Shown one piece after another: positions 11,826-23,283 of a DNA stretch of 64,000 nucleotides. Under the pieces are notes generated by a model. The model saw nothing but the letters and a program-made list of their open reading frames with translations, did no database searches and was not told the origin of the DNA. Position 1 is the first letter of the stretch; every line of letters starts with the position of its first letter. The translations under genes were made by a program, and so were the position numbers. The stretch comes from Paramecium tetraurelia (taxonomy: Eukaryota > Ciliophora > Oligohymenophorea > Peniculida > Parameciidae): positions 1 to 64,000 of the forward strand of contig NW_001799499.1 in NCBI RefSeq assembly GCF_000165425.1. The letters are read 5' to 3'.

Positions 11826-13047
11826 TCAATTAAATAATTATTATTACTAAGATGTGAATAAGGAAAAAGAATTGTTATCTTGTGATTGGGTAATGAATTT
11901 CCAATCATCAAGGTTCGGCTTCTCTTGTTTTCTTCTCTCCAATATGATTATTGGAATTTAACATATAACTGGAATAGCCAATGAAGTTAGTAGTCCATCC
12001 TATATTATATATATTATTTAATTACTGAAAATGCTTGCACTTATAAAATGTAATGATTTTTAATAAATTCCATTTTGACGGTGGCTGCCAAATCATTAGG
12101 AATTGTAATTGAATGCTTTAAGATATCACTTCTCTTTCCTGCCGGATTCCCAGGCAATTCAGTTGTGTAGAGCGTGTTATTTTTGATCACTCTCTCATTT
12201 TCATCATCATCTATGAAACTTAGGTAATGATTCAACTTCACTTCCACTTTACTTATGCATCTTTAAGCTCTGGTAGTATTTAAAATGTATTCTAATTCTA
12301 GTACTTCTCCAGGCTTGTAAAGATTCTTTGCAGTTCTGATACTTAGTTCAATCATGCCCCGATGAATACAGAAGAACTATACAATGTTACCTTCACTCTC
12401 TCTTTTTTACTCGGTAAACTTAAATCTACTGTTGATATAAACTGGAATGCTCTTTTATATTATTACTTAATTTGATTGCAAATCACTTATTTTTAAATAG
12501 ATTTTATATTGGATTTTAGCCTATTACAATCCTAAATTCATGATAAGATCATACCATCAGAGTTCCGATATACAAAACTAGAATTCATACCAAATTTAGT
12601 AGGTACTTAAAACGGTAGTTTATAATCCCCACTTTTAATCACCCCTCTATAAAGATCCTAGATATGAGTGTAATCTTCATTGACTCCATATTGTCTTGTA
12701 ACTTGGAACATAGTTCCGTTTTGCAATTCATATTTTTTTTTTGGATTTGATTAGGAAATTTTGAAGTTTCTGGGACTATCTAAGGTAATTTGAACTTGCT
12801 TGTTTTTTTCTAATAATTTCTCTGGAATCATCTGAGGGTTGTTTGCATCATAGGGAATCAAAAAAATATAAAAATGCATTACCTATCGTTTATGTAAAAT
12901 TTTAGAATATTCGATTGCAACAAATATTAGTTAAACATTGGCTTGTTAAATGTCGTCAATCAACCTTAGATAGCAGATCCCATTAATATTTTCACCTGCT
13001 ATTGACACTGGATTTTTGATCCAAAATAAAACTTCATTCGAATTCAT
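11826..13047 (-). CDS. Arrestin-like protein
   Basis: Three exons, 390 aa; introns at 12000-12025 (26 nt) and 12532-12554 (23 nt). Two beta-rich halves match the arrestin-domain layout. An N-terminal half begins FWIKNPVSIAGENINGICYL. A C-terminal half includes the repeated element KNLYKPGEVLELEYIL, the proline motif HSITIPNDLAATVKMEFIK, and the strand GLLTSLAIPVICQIPIIIL, which resembles the last arrestin_C strand. Arrestin-domain proteins act as cytosolic adaptors for receptor sorting and ubiquitin ligases. No PPxY motif or clathrin box was seen. The gene diverges from the plus-strand gene at 13137, with 89 bp between the ATGs. Confidence 0.75.
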
Positions 13048-13136
13048 TAAATACCAAAAAAAGTATTAATTAAGACGAGAATTATTCATTTTAAAATCAT
13101 TTATATTTTGAATTAATTAAATTAACAGTTAATAAA

Positions 13137-13660
13137 ATGAGCTACTCATAAGAGTTCTCTCCATTATCTATGAAGGAGGAGATTTTTTTTTAGAATGAAA
13201 CTGAATCTACATCTTTAGAATAACAATTGCGCATTGCTAATGAGAAAGTCCTATAATTAATGCAATATCAATAACAATTGAGGTATTATTGTCTCAGTAT
13301 CTGAGTGAAGAACTAGAGCATCTACACTATAAATACAGAGAGACTTAATAGGAAAATGAGATCCTTTCGAATTAATTGCACCAGGGTCCAGATGAAACCA
13401 AATTCCTTAATTGCGTTCTCGATATGGTTCGTGTCTGTCATCCTTAAGAAAAGCCTATCTCCCTGAAATACGCCTGGAAATGGTTGAAATATGTCGTTGA
13501 TGATTACATAGAATTAAGAAAACGAAATAAAAGTGCTAATACTCAAAGTGAAGTCTTCAAGAATCCAAAAAAGAACTCGATTATAGTTGGCGATTTATTG
13601 AGAAAGAATTGCCAGGTCGCAGAAAGTTAATATATTAAAAATTCAAAATGCCATAATTGA
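13137..13660 (+). CDS. Unknown 167-aa coiled-coil protein
   Basis: Two exons with a 20-nt intron at 13297-13316; without it the frame hits TGA at once, and with it the length is exactly 168 codons. The N-terminal half has heptad-like Glu/Gln/Leu spacing. The middle has HPQEKPISLKYAWKWLKYVV, a possible amphipathic helix. No domain is recognised. It lies between the divergent arrestin-like gene and the downstream ESCRT-III gene, 75 bp before the latter's ATG. Confidence 0.6.
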
Positions 13661-13735
13661 TAGTTATTATATGTATTATTGTTTGCTTATATAAATATAT
13701 AATTATAATAATCTATAAAATAAAGAAATACAGAC

Positions 13736-14520
13736 ATGGGCAGTTTGTTTGGTAAAGAGGAGAAGCAGAAGAAACAACAGAAATAATAGTAGTCTTCCTA
13801 CCCAACGAAATCTTAATTCCCATCACAAAAGAAGGAATTAAGTGAGGGAGAAAAGATGAGAATGAAATTGCAACACAATAGAGATGAATTGAGAAACAAG
13901 AGAAAGTAAATTGACCTATAAATTGAGACCTACGAAAAGGAAATAAGGGTATATTCAATCTGATAATCATAGACATTAATTTAAAGTAACAAAAGAGATT
14001 AGGCTAAGTTTGTGTTATAAAGAAAATTGTTGTATGATAAGTTTCTTGATAATATCATGGAGAAAGAATAGATCATAGAAAAATCTATCATCTCTGTGGA
14101 CTAAATGCAGTCTGTAAAATTGATATCATTATAAAACAATAGGATAAAGAAATGGCAGATATTATCAATCAGACCAACCAAGTTATGAAAGATATCTAAT
14201 CATCCATTGATTAAGACAAGTTAAGAGATGCTTTTGCAGATATGTAGGAATAGAAATAGAAAAATGATGAAATGAACTAAATGTATTAATAATATAAAGT
14301 TGGTGATGAAGATGAGATTAATGAATTATATGGAAAATATGAATAATAAGTATGCAAAACTACTTAACCAAAATAATAATAATTTGTTCCATTACCTTAA
14401 TAATAATAATAATAATAATTTGTGCCATTACCTTAATAATAGGAATAATAATAATAATAATAACATTAATAACAATAAGAATCAAACGAATATACAGATA
14501 AATTAGCTATGTTAGAATGA
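13736..14520 (+). CDS. VPS20: ESCRT-III subunit, VPS20/CHMP6-like, with polyglutamine tail
   Basis: Three exons, 243 aa; introns at 13949-13972 (24 nt) and 14114-14142 (29 nt). MGSLFGKEEKQKK at the N-terminus fits the N-myristoylated start of VPS20/CHMP6. The core RMKLQHNRDELRNKRKQIDL and KRDQAKFVLQRKLLYDKFLDN is the Snf7-type basic helical hairpin. The acidic helix EMADIINQTNQVMKDIQ follows. ESCRT-III proteins assemble on endosomal membranes for inward budding and scission; VPS20 links ESCRT-II to Snf7. The tail after residue 200 is unusual: two FVPLPQ units embedded in Gln runs written almost entirely in TAA codons (14383-14470). CHMP4 or CHMP1 identity is less likely because of the MG start. 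Confidence 0.8.
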
Positions 14521-14626
14521 TAGTATAAACATATAAAAAGAATAATTTAATTATTTTAACTATTATTTATGTTAATTCCTATTAAAAATAATAATATTCT
14601 TTGTAAAAGAAATTATATTTTCTTTT

Positions 14627-15485
14627 ATGAAATTAAAAGTGATATTACTAGATAAGGAGTATAACTTCAAGAGATATTCCAAATATTAAGACTTCCTTGA
14701 TATATTCTGCTCAATTGAACCTCAATTTGAATTAGATAGTTTTACTTATTATGATGAAGAATAAGATCTCATTACAATATCAAAAGAGGAAGATTATAAT
14801 TGCTTTCTCGTTAGTTCCATATCAACCATCTAAGCCAAAGGTAAATATAACTGTTAAGAATTACAGTTACAAGCAGAGAGGAATTTAAGGCTAATTTAAG
14901 ACTTTAAGTAAAAAGCCATAATATTAACAGACAGGTCAAGAAATAATCTAATTGATGTAACTAACTCATATGATTTCATAGTAAAAGATGTTTTATGAAC
15001 ACAATCTGCAAATTACTCGTGCAATTCAAAAAGTTCCAATCGAAGAATAACCATTATAATAAGAGAAGAATATAATTTTAAGAAAGATTGAAGAGCAGAA
15101 AAAAAGAATTGAAAAGAATAAGAAACTAAAATTGAAAACAGATTTGGTTTATCATTTTTTAAGTTCAGATATTTGTTCAATAGTTAATTAAGTTGATCGT
15201 AAACTGAGATATGATCAAACAACGTAGGAAGAATTTGATAAATAGTTAGAATCTACTTAGAAATATTTGGTTGATTAGTTTTTTTAAGTATATTTACAAA
15301 GATTAAATAAAATAATCGAGATAAGGGAAACACAATAGAATGGAAATAGGAAGATGACAGAATTAAAAAATAATTTGAAACAAATTGAATATCAGATAAA
15401 AAGAACTAATAAAGAATTAAAGTTGAGAGAAAACTATTTTTTGTAGGGCATCTATGCAATAAAGTGCTTGGTTAAGAAACTTTGA
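14627..15485 (+). CDS. Unknown 277-aa coiled-coil protein
   Basis: Two exons, intron at 14957-14981 (25 nt). The first 75 residues (KLKVILLDKEYNFKRY, then TYYDEEQDLITISKEEDY) look like a short beta-grasp of the PB1 type, including an acidic patch after the Tyr-Asp. This is an impression from pattern, not a firm call. The remainder is a long charged coiled coil with EEQKKRIEKNKKLKLK and KNNLKQIEYQIKRTNKELK. The next gene starts only 20 bp after the stop. Confidence 0.55.
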
Positions 15486-15505
15486 TTAATTAATTTATAT
15501 AAAAT

Positions 15506-15850
15506 ATGAAAATAGAAGTACATATAAAGGATAAATAATTCGCTATTAATTGCGGGGATGGATTGCAAAAAGTGAAATGGTTAGGAGATGTGGCTATATT
15601 TAGACATAGTCATTTCTACTCATAAATAAATTCAACAACGAAAGGGATCAAACTTGAAAATGGAGAAATGGTTGATTTGAATGCAATAATTAGTAGTACT
15701 TTGGCAGAGAATACTCATGTTTGGGTTGTTTTAAAAGGTATGTTTAATTGATGAAATGTTTTAGAGGATCTAGAGGCTGTGGGTATGGATGTGAAATAGT
15801 AATAACAACAACATAAGAGACCAATAACTGCCGTGAGTAGAAGAAAGTGA
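15506..15850 (+). CDS. Unknown small 105-aa protein
   Basis: Two exons, intron at 15738-15764 (27 nt), total 106 codons. The protein begins MKIEVHIKDKQFAINCGDG, is mostly beta-prone for 85 residues, then ends in a Gln/Lys/Arg-rich tail (KRPITAVSRRK). No domain is recognised. Spacing is tight: 20 bp from the upstream stop and 45 bp to the downstream ATG. The uniform frame across the intron argues that it is a real gene. Confidence 0.6.
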
Positions 15851-15895
15851 ATTATTTAATTATATTTACTAATAAATTTAATTGTAAATATTTAT

Positions 15896-18800
15896 ATGTA
15901 TATTGTCTTGTTCTCTTTTATCTGTGTTGTGTATTCAATAACTTATGTGCTCAACAAAGAAGAGATAAAAGTATATATAGCATATAATTGAATAGATCTT
16001 GGAGAATTACGCAAATGGAATCGAAAAATATGATAAATAGAAAGAAAAGCTGCCTCTATAGAGTGTTCTTAAACTTGACAATAATGAAAGTGTGGTTCAA
16101 GTAACTTCTATGTTTACTCCTTTTGATAATTAATAGAGAGTCGACATCTTAACCAAGAAAGCAGAGAATACTTACTCAGTCTATACTATATATTATGATA
16201 AATAAGTAAAATCCACAATTTATTTTAGTTTAATTCAGAACCTAAGTATGAAAGTGTTGAAATACAATAAACAGGTAGATGCACCTCCTTAACATACTTA
16301 AATAATTAATTTGTTGTTGATTGCTCATTTACTTCAATTTAATTTATATTGTAGAATGGTACTAATGTTACATACAATAACGACCAACACCTTTAATTCA
16401 CTCAAATTTTAGGGTTCTACGGTGGAATCCTAGCATTATCTCCAGGATAATTAACATTCTTTGACGAATAGTTGAAAATGGAAAGATAGACTTTGGCCAA
16501 TTACATTTAAGTGCTTAAGGATGAAAAAAATGTTTATGTATTAAATGAACACTAAGTGATCTAATATACACAAGATGATGGCATACTCGAATATGATCAT
16601 AAATGCTAAGTTACACCAGAATTTATGACCATTTTAGATGATACTTTTTATATTTAATGTGGTACTCTAAGAAAGGTTGATTAAAGTGAGATTGAAGTAT
16701 TTCAGTTAACAGTATCCCAACTCTAATCAACCAATCGATATATCATTTTGAATAATACCAGCATCTTTAATAAAAATTTTGATTCTTGTTTTTTTGTATC
16801 ATATGGCTAATTGTATCCGGTAAATTATGATGACGATGTGATTCAAGTAGTGAATAATCAAATATCAATTGGCTCCATTAAAGGATACTACCTGATTTAA
16901 TCAAATGAAATATCCTAATTCAAGTTATCTTACGATTAATTTTATGTTGTCGATAAGGGATTATAGGTTTTGGCTTCTGGAGAAACTGATTTTTATGGAA
17001 ATGAATATTAAGTAGTCAATTATGTTTCAGGACCTAATGTAGTAATTAGTGATCAGGGATAAATCGATGGCCCAATTTCCTGGAACATTGAAAAATAGAT
17101 ATCAAATAAACAATTGCTGACATTACTGAATTATTTGGATGAATCTATAGTGATTATCTATTAACAAGATAAAAAGTTATACTCGCAAAAATGTGATGTT
17201 GATGATAAACTTAAATTTGAAAAGGAAGCACTCATAACTTAAAATGTTCCATCAGACATTAAAAATGTCCAAGGGTCTGTGGTTGGTAATCAAATTATAG
17301 TTGCTTATATATCCTAAGGAAGTTTGTTTATATATCAAAACAATACACTTTTACAATAAGTGAACAATGTGATTACTTTCCAATTGAAACAAAGCCTTAT
17401 TATTATCCTTAATGACACTCAAGTAACTATAAGCTAAATCGTCAATCAATAATTGTAATACTTAAGCATACTTAATGTTGGTTGTACTATGGTTAGTAAA
17501 TTTTCAAATGAGATTGCATTGGTAGACCAAAAAAATAATCTTTTATTAGTCAGCAATTCTAATAATGGTTGGTATTAATCATTTTCAAAGGCTTTTACAG
17601 ACAAAATTATTAATATTTATTATGTAAATAGTTAATTGATTGTGTTGACTGAGAAATCAGCACAAGTTTATGAGAATAGAATATTGAGAGGCAAGTTAGA
17701 TTTGGATAAATTGGAAAATGGGAAATATTTATAAACTCAAACCCATTTGTATTATTACAATAACTCCTAAATACTTTAATTATAGATCTACTCAGAACTA
17801 TCCTTATCAAGTTGGCCATAATAAGTCATCAATTATAAGATCTAATAAAAATTTTTGGTTCTGACATTTGATATTTTTGAAATATTACTTTTAGATAATA
17901 ATCTATATGCATATAGTTCAATTTTATTATTTACACCCAATACTATTGTGGAGAGAGATGTATATTCCAGATTCACCTATGCCAATGTAATCTTCAATAA
18001 TTACTAAAACCACTCTGTTGATGTTAAGGTTAAGGTTATTGGTGACATTTTGAAATTGCAAACCTTGCCTTACAATGAATCAGACTATCAAATCAATGAT
18101 GGCATGGTATAAATTGATCAAGCTTTGCTTTTTGATGGACCAATCTCGAATATTGGCACCAATGTTAAAGATGAATTTGAGATAATTTAGAGAGTAAGTA
18201 GGAGTAAATAGTAACCAAGTTGGATTAATACAGGATTGGTTGATCTAATCTATATTGGAAACAACCAAAAAGTTGCCTATTTAAACCCTACTTTATTTCT
18301 TTGTTCAGACAGTAATTGTTAAACAATCGCAAATAATACTAAAGATTGTTTCACTTTAGAGTAAGATTAAATATAATTTTATTTGGTATGCAGCAAATCT
18401 ATTTATTATGGTTTAAAATCAAAACCAGAATAAATAAAGAGTATTGATTTTACTGCAACATCAGACTAATTAATTAGTATCAAATTTGATCAAGGTAAGA
18501 AAATAGGAGTAATAAGCTAATCTAAATCAGGTATATAATTCTCAATCTATATCAACTTTAAATTTAATGGAAAAATAGAAATTGATGATTTAAAAGATTT
18601 CTAATTCGGCAATGATCACATAATATTATTAAAATCAAAATAAGTGATGATGGTGGATGATGAATTGAAAGAGTTAAACACATTTGATTTATTAGACAGT
18701 TTGATTTCGACTGAATAGAACTTTGCATTGAAATTTTTAGAATTTTCAAAAATATGTGAATACAAGGAAAGTCAATATATAATATCAAGTGTTGATGGTC

Positions 18801-19418
18801 CAATCTATTTGATATATTTTAATAAAGAATACTCAGAGTTAGTTTTGTAATTCACTAATATTTAAGATTCAACCCCAATTTAAACCTATTTATTTGAAAA
18901 ATAGATATTAATATGTGTTTATGAGGATGATGATGATCATTACGCTGCTTTTTATGATTTTGAAGATAAGTCAAAATCATCTTTAATCATCCCATATTTT
19001 AATGTTATTTAATTGGGATCTTCATTCTCAAAATTACATTATACTCAATAATATAATAATAACTCAATTATTTTGGTTGATAGTTCTAATAACAGATCAA
19101 TCTTTACTATTCATGATTATGTAAAACTATTTAAAATATTCTTAGCTCCAAATTAAAAGTATTTCATCAAATAAACAACTCCAAGATCTGATTGCTTATG
19201 ATTTGCTTTTTCAATAAGCCAAAATTAATCTAAAAATAGATTTGACTGAAACTGATGATGCTAACGATGATTGGATGCTAGCTATATATATTTTATGTGG
19301 TATCTTAGGATTTTTAGTCTTGTTAATTATATTCAGATATGTCAGAAGATACTGCTTAACGAGACATCTTAAATTTGTAGAAGAAAAGCCTTCAGAATTC
19401 AAAAGTGAATATATATGA
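15896..19418 (+). CDS. Large type I membrane protein (1149 aa), unknown family
   Basis: Four exons; introns at 15971-15995, 16206-16228 and 19121-19145 (25, 23, 25 nt), total exactly 1150 codons. The N-terminus MYIVLFSFICVVYSITYVL looks like a signal peptide. About 1060 luminal/extracellular residues follow: beta-rich, with many Asn/Ser/Thr and few Cys. A single transmembrane helix LAIYILCGILGFLVLLIIF near the C-terminus leads to a short basic cytosolic tail. The recurring pattern of short hydrophobic strands with turns could be a beta-propeller or stacked repeats, but I cannot name the fold. Possible roles include a surface or ER luminal protein; none is shown. Confidence 0.72.
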
Positions 19419-19907
19419 TATATTTATATTATTTAAAGATCTATAATTAGAATTAAGTTTATCTAAAAATGTTTTATTCATTAACATATCAGCAACCTTT
19501 AATTGATTTTATTATATTTACATTTTATAATGATTGCCATCCACATAGAATTTCCTTTCAGATATTAAAATTCTTAATTAATAATTTATTTTTACAATAC
19601 TTTCTTGATTTAATTTAAGGAATAAGGATACAAAATGATTAAATATATTTATAATCATAAATTCCAAATAATTTCAATTTTTTATTTAGAGAAATTAATT
19701 TTTAATCATTTGGATAACAATAAAATAGAAATACCACAACTCTAATAAATTAATAACGAATCTTCATGAAATTTTTGTTTGTTTACTTCTAATACCTAAT
19801 TCACAAGGATATATTTCCTGTGAGTCTTATAAGTTATTCATTTGTTTATTATTATAATTATTTGTTATCAATACAATAATGATAATAAAAAATATGGGCT
19901 TCATGGT
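19419..19907. other. Intergenic, convergent 3' ends
   Basis: About 490 bp of AT-rich DNA between the stop of the membrane-protein gene and the stop of the minus-strand CIAO2 gene. Short open frames on both strands lack coding character. I see no RNA gene or repeat in it. Confidence 0.5.
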
Positions 19908-20384
19908 TCATCTCAATCCTTAAATTCCAAAGTTGATTATCTTTAACAATTATTAATTCTCAATGGCAGCCAAGACTCTTTCTTTGTCTTAGAACAGTTT
20001 ATTTAATTCTACTTCTTTGATATGCATATTCTGCTTTATTTCGACATAAACTTTATAATTTTTAGGCAAACTTCTCATCAATTTAATTTTTAAAGTAAGT
20101 CCAATTGTTTGAGCCATAGAACAATGAGGAATAGTAGGAGTAAAATACACCATTACTCGATTTCCTTTTATTTAAATGTCACTGGGATTGACTATATTCA
20201 ATTATTCTAGAGTGAATGAATGTTCAGGATCCTTAATGGTTTTAATCAAATCAAAAATTTCATATTCATCAATAGGGTCTTCAACATCTAGGTCGTATTC
20301 TTATTGCTTTCGTTTAATATATTATTGAGTGAATTCAAAATTGCCAGTTTGAAAAACTTGTGGTTTAGGATTTTCCAATTACAT
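19908..20384 (-). CDS. CIAO2: CIAO2/MIP18-family cytosolic Fe-S assembly protein
   Basis: Single exon, 158 aa, close to the usual family length. It contains the MIP18 (DUF59) core: TIKDPEHSFTLEQLNIV, VMVYFTPTIPHCSMAQTIGL, LKIKLMRSLPKNYKVYVEIK and DKERVLAAIENQQLL. The reactive Cys in PHCSMA is present. In the CIA targeting complex this protein acts with CIAO1 and MMS19 to pass Fe-S clusters to cytosolic and nuclear apoproteins. The first ATG gives MQLENPKPQVFQTGN. The gene shares a 27-bp divergent spacer with the plus-strand gene at 20412. Confidence 0.92.
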
Positions 20385-20411
20385 TTAATTAATGAATGCT
20401 CGATTTATAGT
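20385..20411. promoter_or_regulatory. 27-bp divergent intergenic spacer
   Basis: The ATG of the minus-strand CIAO2 gene (20384) and the first ATG of the plus-strand cNMP-binding gene (20412) are only 27 bp apart. If the plus-strand gene starts at its second ATG (20430) the gap is still about 45 bp. Whatever promotes both genes must lie in this spacer or inside the coding regions. Confidence 0.6.
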
Positions 20412-21703
20412 ATGAAATTTTATTATTTTATGAACATTTCAGAAAATGATTTGTGTTAGTTGATACAATCAGTAAACAAAAGATCAATGTTTAAAACTCA
20501 ATATGACATAGAATTAATTCATTCTAAATTGAGAGATTTCACATTCTTTAGAAATATGAATAAGGAAATTGGAGATTTACAATATTATAAAATTCTAAAA
20601 GAACTACAATATGAATGTCCCATTCCTTATGAACCACTAGTGAATATTGGAGATTAATGTTCTAAGTTTTACTTCATACTCGCTGGAAGATTTCTGATCC
20701 TTACAAACAATTAAATGGCCAATATACATTTACCAACTGAAATGTAAGCAAACTGATTAAATTTAAGATAAAGGACCATAGACAAACTATTTCCAAATTA
20801 GATTCCACAAGGGTACTTATCAATAGGACAATATTTTGGAGAATAAGTTATGATGTTTGATTAATAGCATACTTAAACAATCTTACCCCTTGAGAAGTCT
20901 CACCTTCTGGTCATCAAACGAGAAACATACAGAAGGATTATTGGTAAATAATAATACTTAAAGATTTAGATTAGGAAACCAAGAAGAGGGAATCAGAAAG
21001 GTTTTCTAATCTAAGTACCATTCCACTCTTTTAGAAATGGAGTGCTAAAACTGTTAAGATGCTATCTTCTGAGATCTAAGAATTGAACTTTATACCTAAT
21101 CAAATAATCTATCATCAAGGGGATCCCGTTGACTCAGTCTATATTATTATCGATGGCTAAATCTAATTATTTAGAACTTCAAATAAAAGTTAATTGCCTC
21201 TTTCAATTCTGGGATGTAAGGAGAGCTTTGGGGATGATGAAATACTTACCTAATTTAGAAGTCATTCAGCTAAAAGTCTTACGAGTGTTAAACTCTATAG
21301 GATTTAAAAGAAACAATTTTTGGATCTCATCCCGTTTGATTATTCCAATAAATATTTCAAAAAAGATACGCCTCTCAAACTCAATTTAAATTTAAATGAA
21401 GACTATTCGAGAATTTATAGATCGGAATCTCTGAAAGCTATCAGATCTCCAGCTTAATTGTTGCAAAGAATTATCAGAAAAAGTTAAGATAAGAACAAAA
21501 CTCATTAATCTATTTCATTTTAGCAAATCCATGATTTTACAAGAAAAGACTTGCGCTATTCAAATACTCCTACTGTTCTATAGAAATCTAGCAGTGTACA
21601 TGAATAAATCAGAATTCATGCAAACGGTAAATTCGATAAAACTACTTATTTGTTAAATCAAATTAAACTCAGATCAACTAATGTTTGGAAAAAAACTAAA
21701 TGA
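20412..21703 (+). CDS. Tandem cyclic-nucleotide-binding-domain protein
   Basis: Three exons, 413 aa; introns at 20744-20767 (24 nt) and 20944-20969 (26 nt). Two cNMP-binding folds are visible. The first: LVNIGDQCSKFYFILAGRF, then LSIGQYFGEQVMMF and LLVIKRETYRRII. The second: YHQGDPVDSVYIIIDGQIQLF, then CKESFGDDEILTQFRSHSAK. The phosphate-binding cassette consensus FGE(x)ALxxxxxRxAT is only partly kept; no Arg lies at the expected place in the first domain, and the second has FRSHSAK. It resembles PKA regulatory subunits without an obvious dimerisation/docking helix or inhibitor RRxS/G site. The C-terminal 100 residues are a basic Ser-rich tail. Confidence 0.8.
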
Positions 21704-21751
21704 TTTATTCTCATTTATTATTTTTAATTCCTTTGTGCTTTCGATATTTTA

Positions 21752-22249
21752 ATGAATTCATGTTAATTCAAAAATAGGAGTCTTCACATTAATAAATTCC
21801 ATTCACTAACCCCCTCTCATAGAAATGAATTTTCAAATAGACAAAACGATTAGATTTTTAGTTTCAACAATGTAGATTAAATTACCGAACGTAAATATAT
21901 GCCCTTTATATACACAAAATATAAACCATATTCCCATTAAAGAAGAAACCAATCAAATGTTGCTAAGTCTGGTGATTACTTCAATAGTACAATAGAATAA
22001 TCCTCGTTTAATTAATTGAAACTTAAAAGCCCTGGTTCTATAACTCCATTAAGGAAAAAAACTATAAATTCCTTTTTATTTTCAGACATTTAACAAAAGC
22101 AGCAATCAAGCCCAAGCAACTGCAAATCAGAAGTCAGATAGTTTTCAATAGATTTACCTCAGATGCAACAATTACCCAAAAAAAAAAGAGAATATACAAT
22201 TTTGAAAAAAAAGAAAAAAGTTTATGCTTTAAAAATATAAGTTGATTGA
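21752..22249 (+). CDS. Unknown 165-aa basic Ser/Asn/Gln-rich protein
   Basis: Single exon with many TAA/TAG Gln codons. It is rich in Ser, Asn, Lys and Gln (SLTPSHRNEF, PGSITPLRKKTINSF) and ends in a lysine cluster. It looks largely disordered, with possible SP/TP phosphosites. It starts 48 bp after the upstream stop. Its composition resembles the tail of the preceding protein, so a missed junction joining the two is a remote alternative. No known domain. Confidence 0.55.
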
Positions 22250-22848
22250 TTTTTCCTTTAATATATTTATATCTATTTTTGAGAAACCCAAATATCATAT
22301 AAATAACTCATATATCCCTTTCATAATAATTGGAGACTCTCCCTTTCACATGGAACTTATAAAATAAGATTGGGTATAAATGAATAAATTCTTGTGTATA
22401 TGGCAAAGAAACAAGTATAAGCATATTAACATTTCTAAATAAAATAAAACCCAATTAAGCATATGTAAAATCAAAAAAACAAAAAAGTGGATTAAATATT
22501 GATTCTATATCAAGTTATTGTTTAACTATGAATTGTGATATATTAAAGTTCTTATCTGGAGAATGCCTTTAAATATTAACCAATAATTTATCTATGAATT
22601 GTTATGAATTAATAAAGATTCTGGAGCTGTGAGTTTATTTGGCATTAAGAAGGCAAGCTATGGATTTAAATTATTCATAAATAATTGATGGTTCTTTTCT
22701 CATTAGTCTTATATAAAGATTTTAGTAAATTAATTTAGAAGTTCAAAATTTAGAAGAATTGCTTTATATCTTTAATTTTATCCTTATAACAATAATTTAT
22801 ATAATAATATTAACTCTAAATTAAATTAATAGAAAAAATCTAGAAGGC
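22250..22848. other. AT-rich intergenic region with minus-strand coding-like fragments
   Basis: No complete gene is supported. On the minus strand at about 22300-22500 there is a stretch reading AQLGFILFRNVNMLILV that looks protein-like but has no start, no conserved motif and is bounded by TGA. It may be the remnant of a lost gene or chance. Confidence 0.3.
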
Positions 22849-23283
22849 TCAATGGGAATTAATCCTATCAAATAAGCTTAAATCTAATACTAGATTTAAA
22901 ATAACTCTATTAGAATTTATGTCCTTTTTTTATTTCAAATAATTAGTTCCAATGTAAATAGAATAAATATTGATTTAGAACAAATAATCCAATTCATAAA
23001 GTTGATCATATAATTATTTCATCAATTTCTCTTCTTGTTTTGGATAAATTACCCTCCATTTTTCAAAAGAATAAAATTGCTTTTTATGTTTTGAATAATC
23101 AAGAAGCAAAAATCTTTCTTTTTTATAGGAAAATCTTTCAATCTTTTTAATATTTAGTTATCTGATAACCTTAAATATCAATTATATTCTTTAATAATAA
23201 TTATTTTCTTGCTACTCCTAAATTCTTTGCAAAGATTGATCTTTTAAAATAAATTCTGTATAATTATAATATGAACCATAAAA
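22849..23283 (-). other. 144-codon open frame directly after the otubain-like gene's TGA, same frame
   Basis: In the same frame as the peptidase at 23284-25058, immediately after its TGA, the reading frame stays open for 144 codons (beginning FYGSYYNYTEFILKDQ and ending DRINSH) to the next TGA. It has coding character: TAG/TAA used as Gln, and Tyr/Lys/Glu-rich text such as SFEKWRVIYPKQEEKLMKQ. It lacks a usable ATG at its start. Possible explanations are stop readthrough, a sense-to-TGA mutation truncating a longer ancestral protein, a missed intron, or chance; an open frame this long is not rare in a one-stop code. Confidence 0.35.

Noticed and set aside
14383..14470. Asn-rich protein (NNNNN runs) in the plus strand
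   Set aside because: Frame-shifted reading of the TAA-coded glutamine repeat of the VPS20-like gene.
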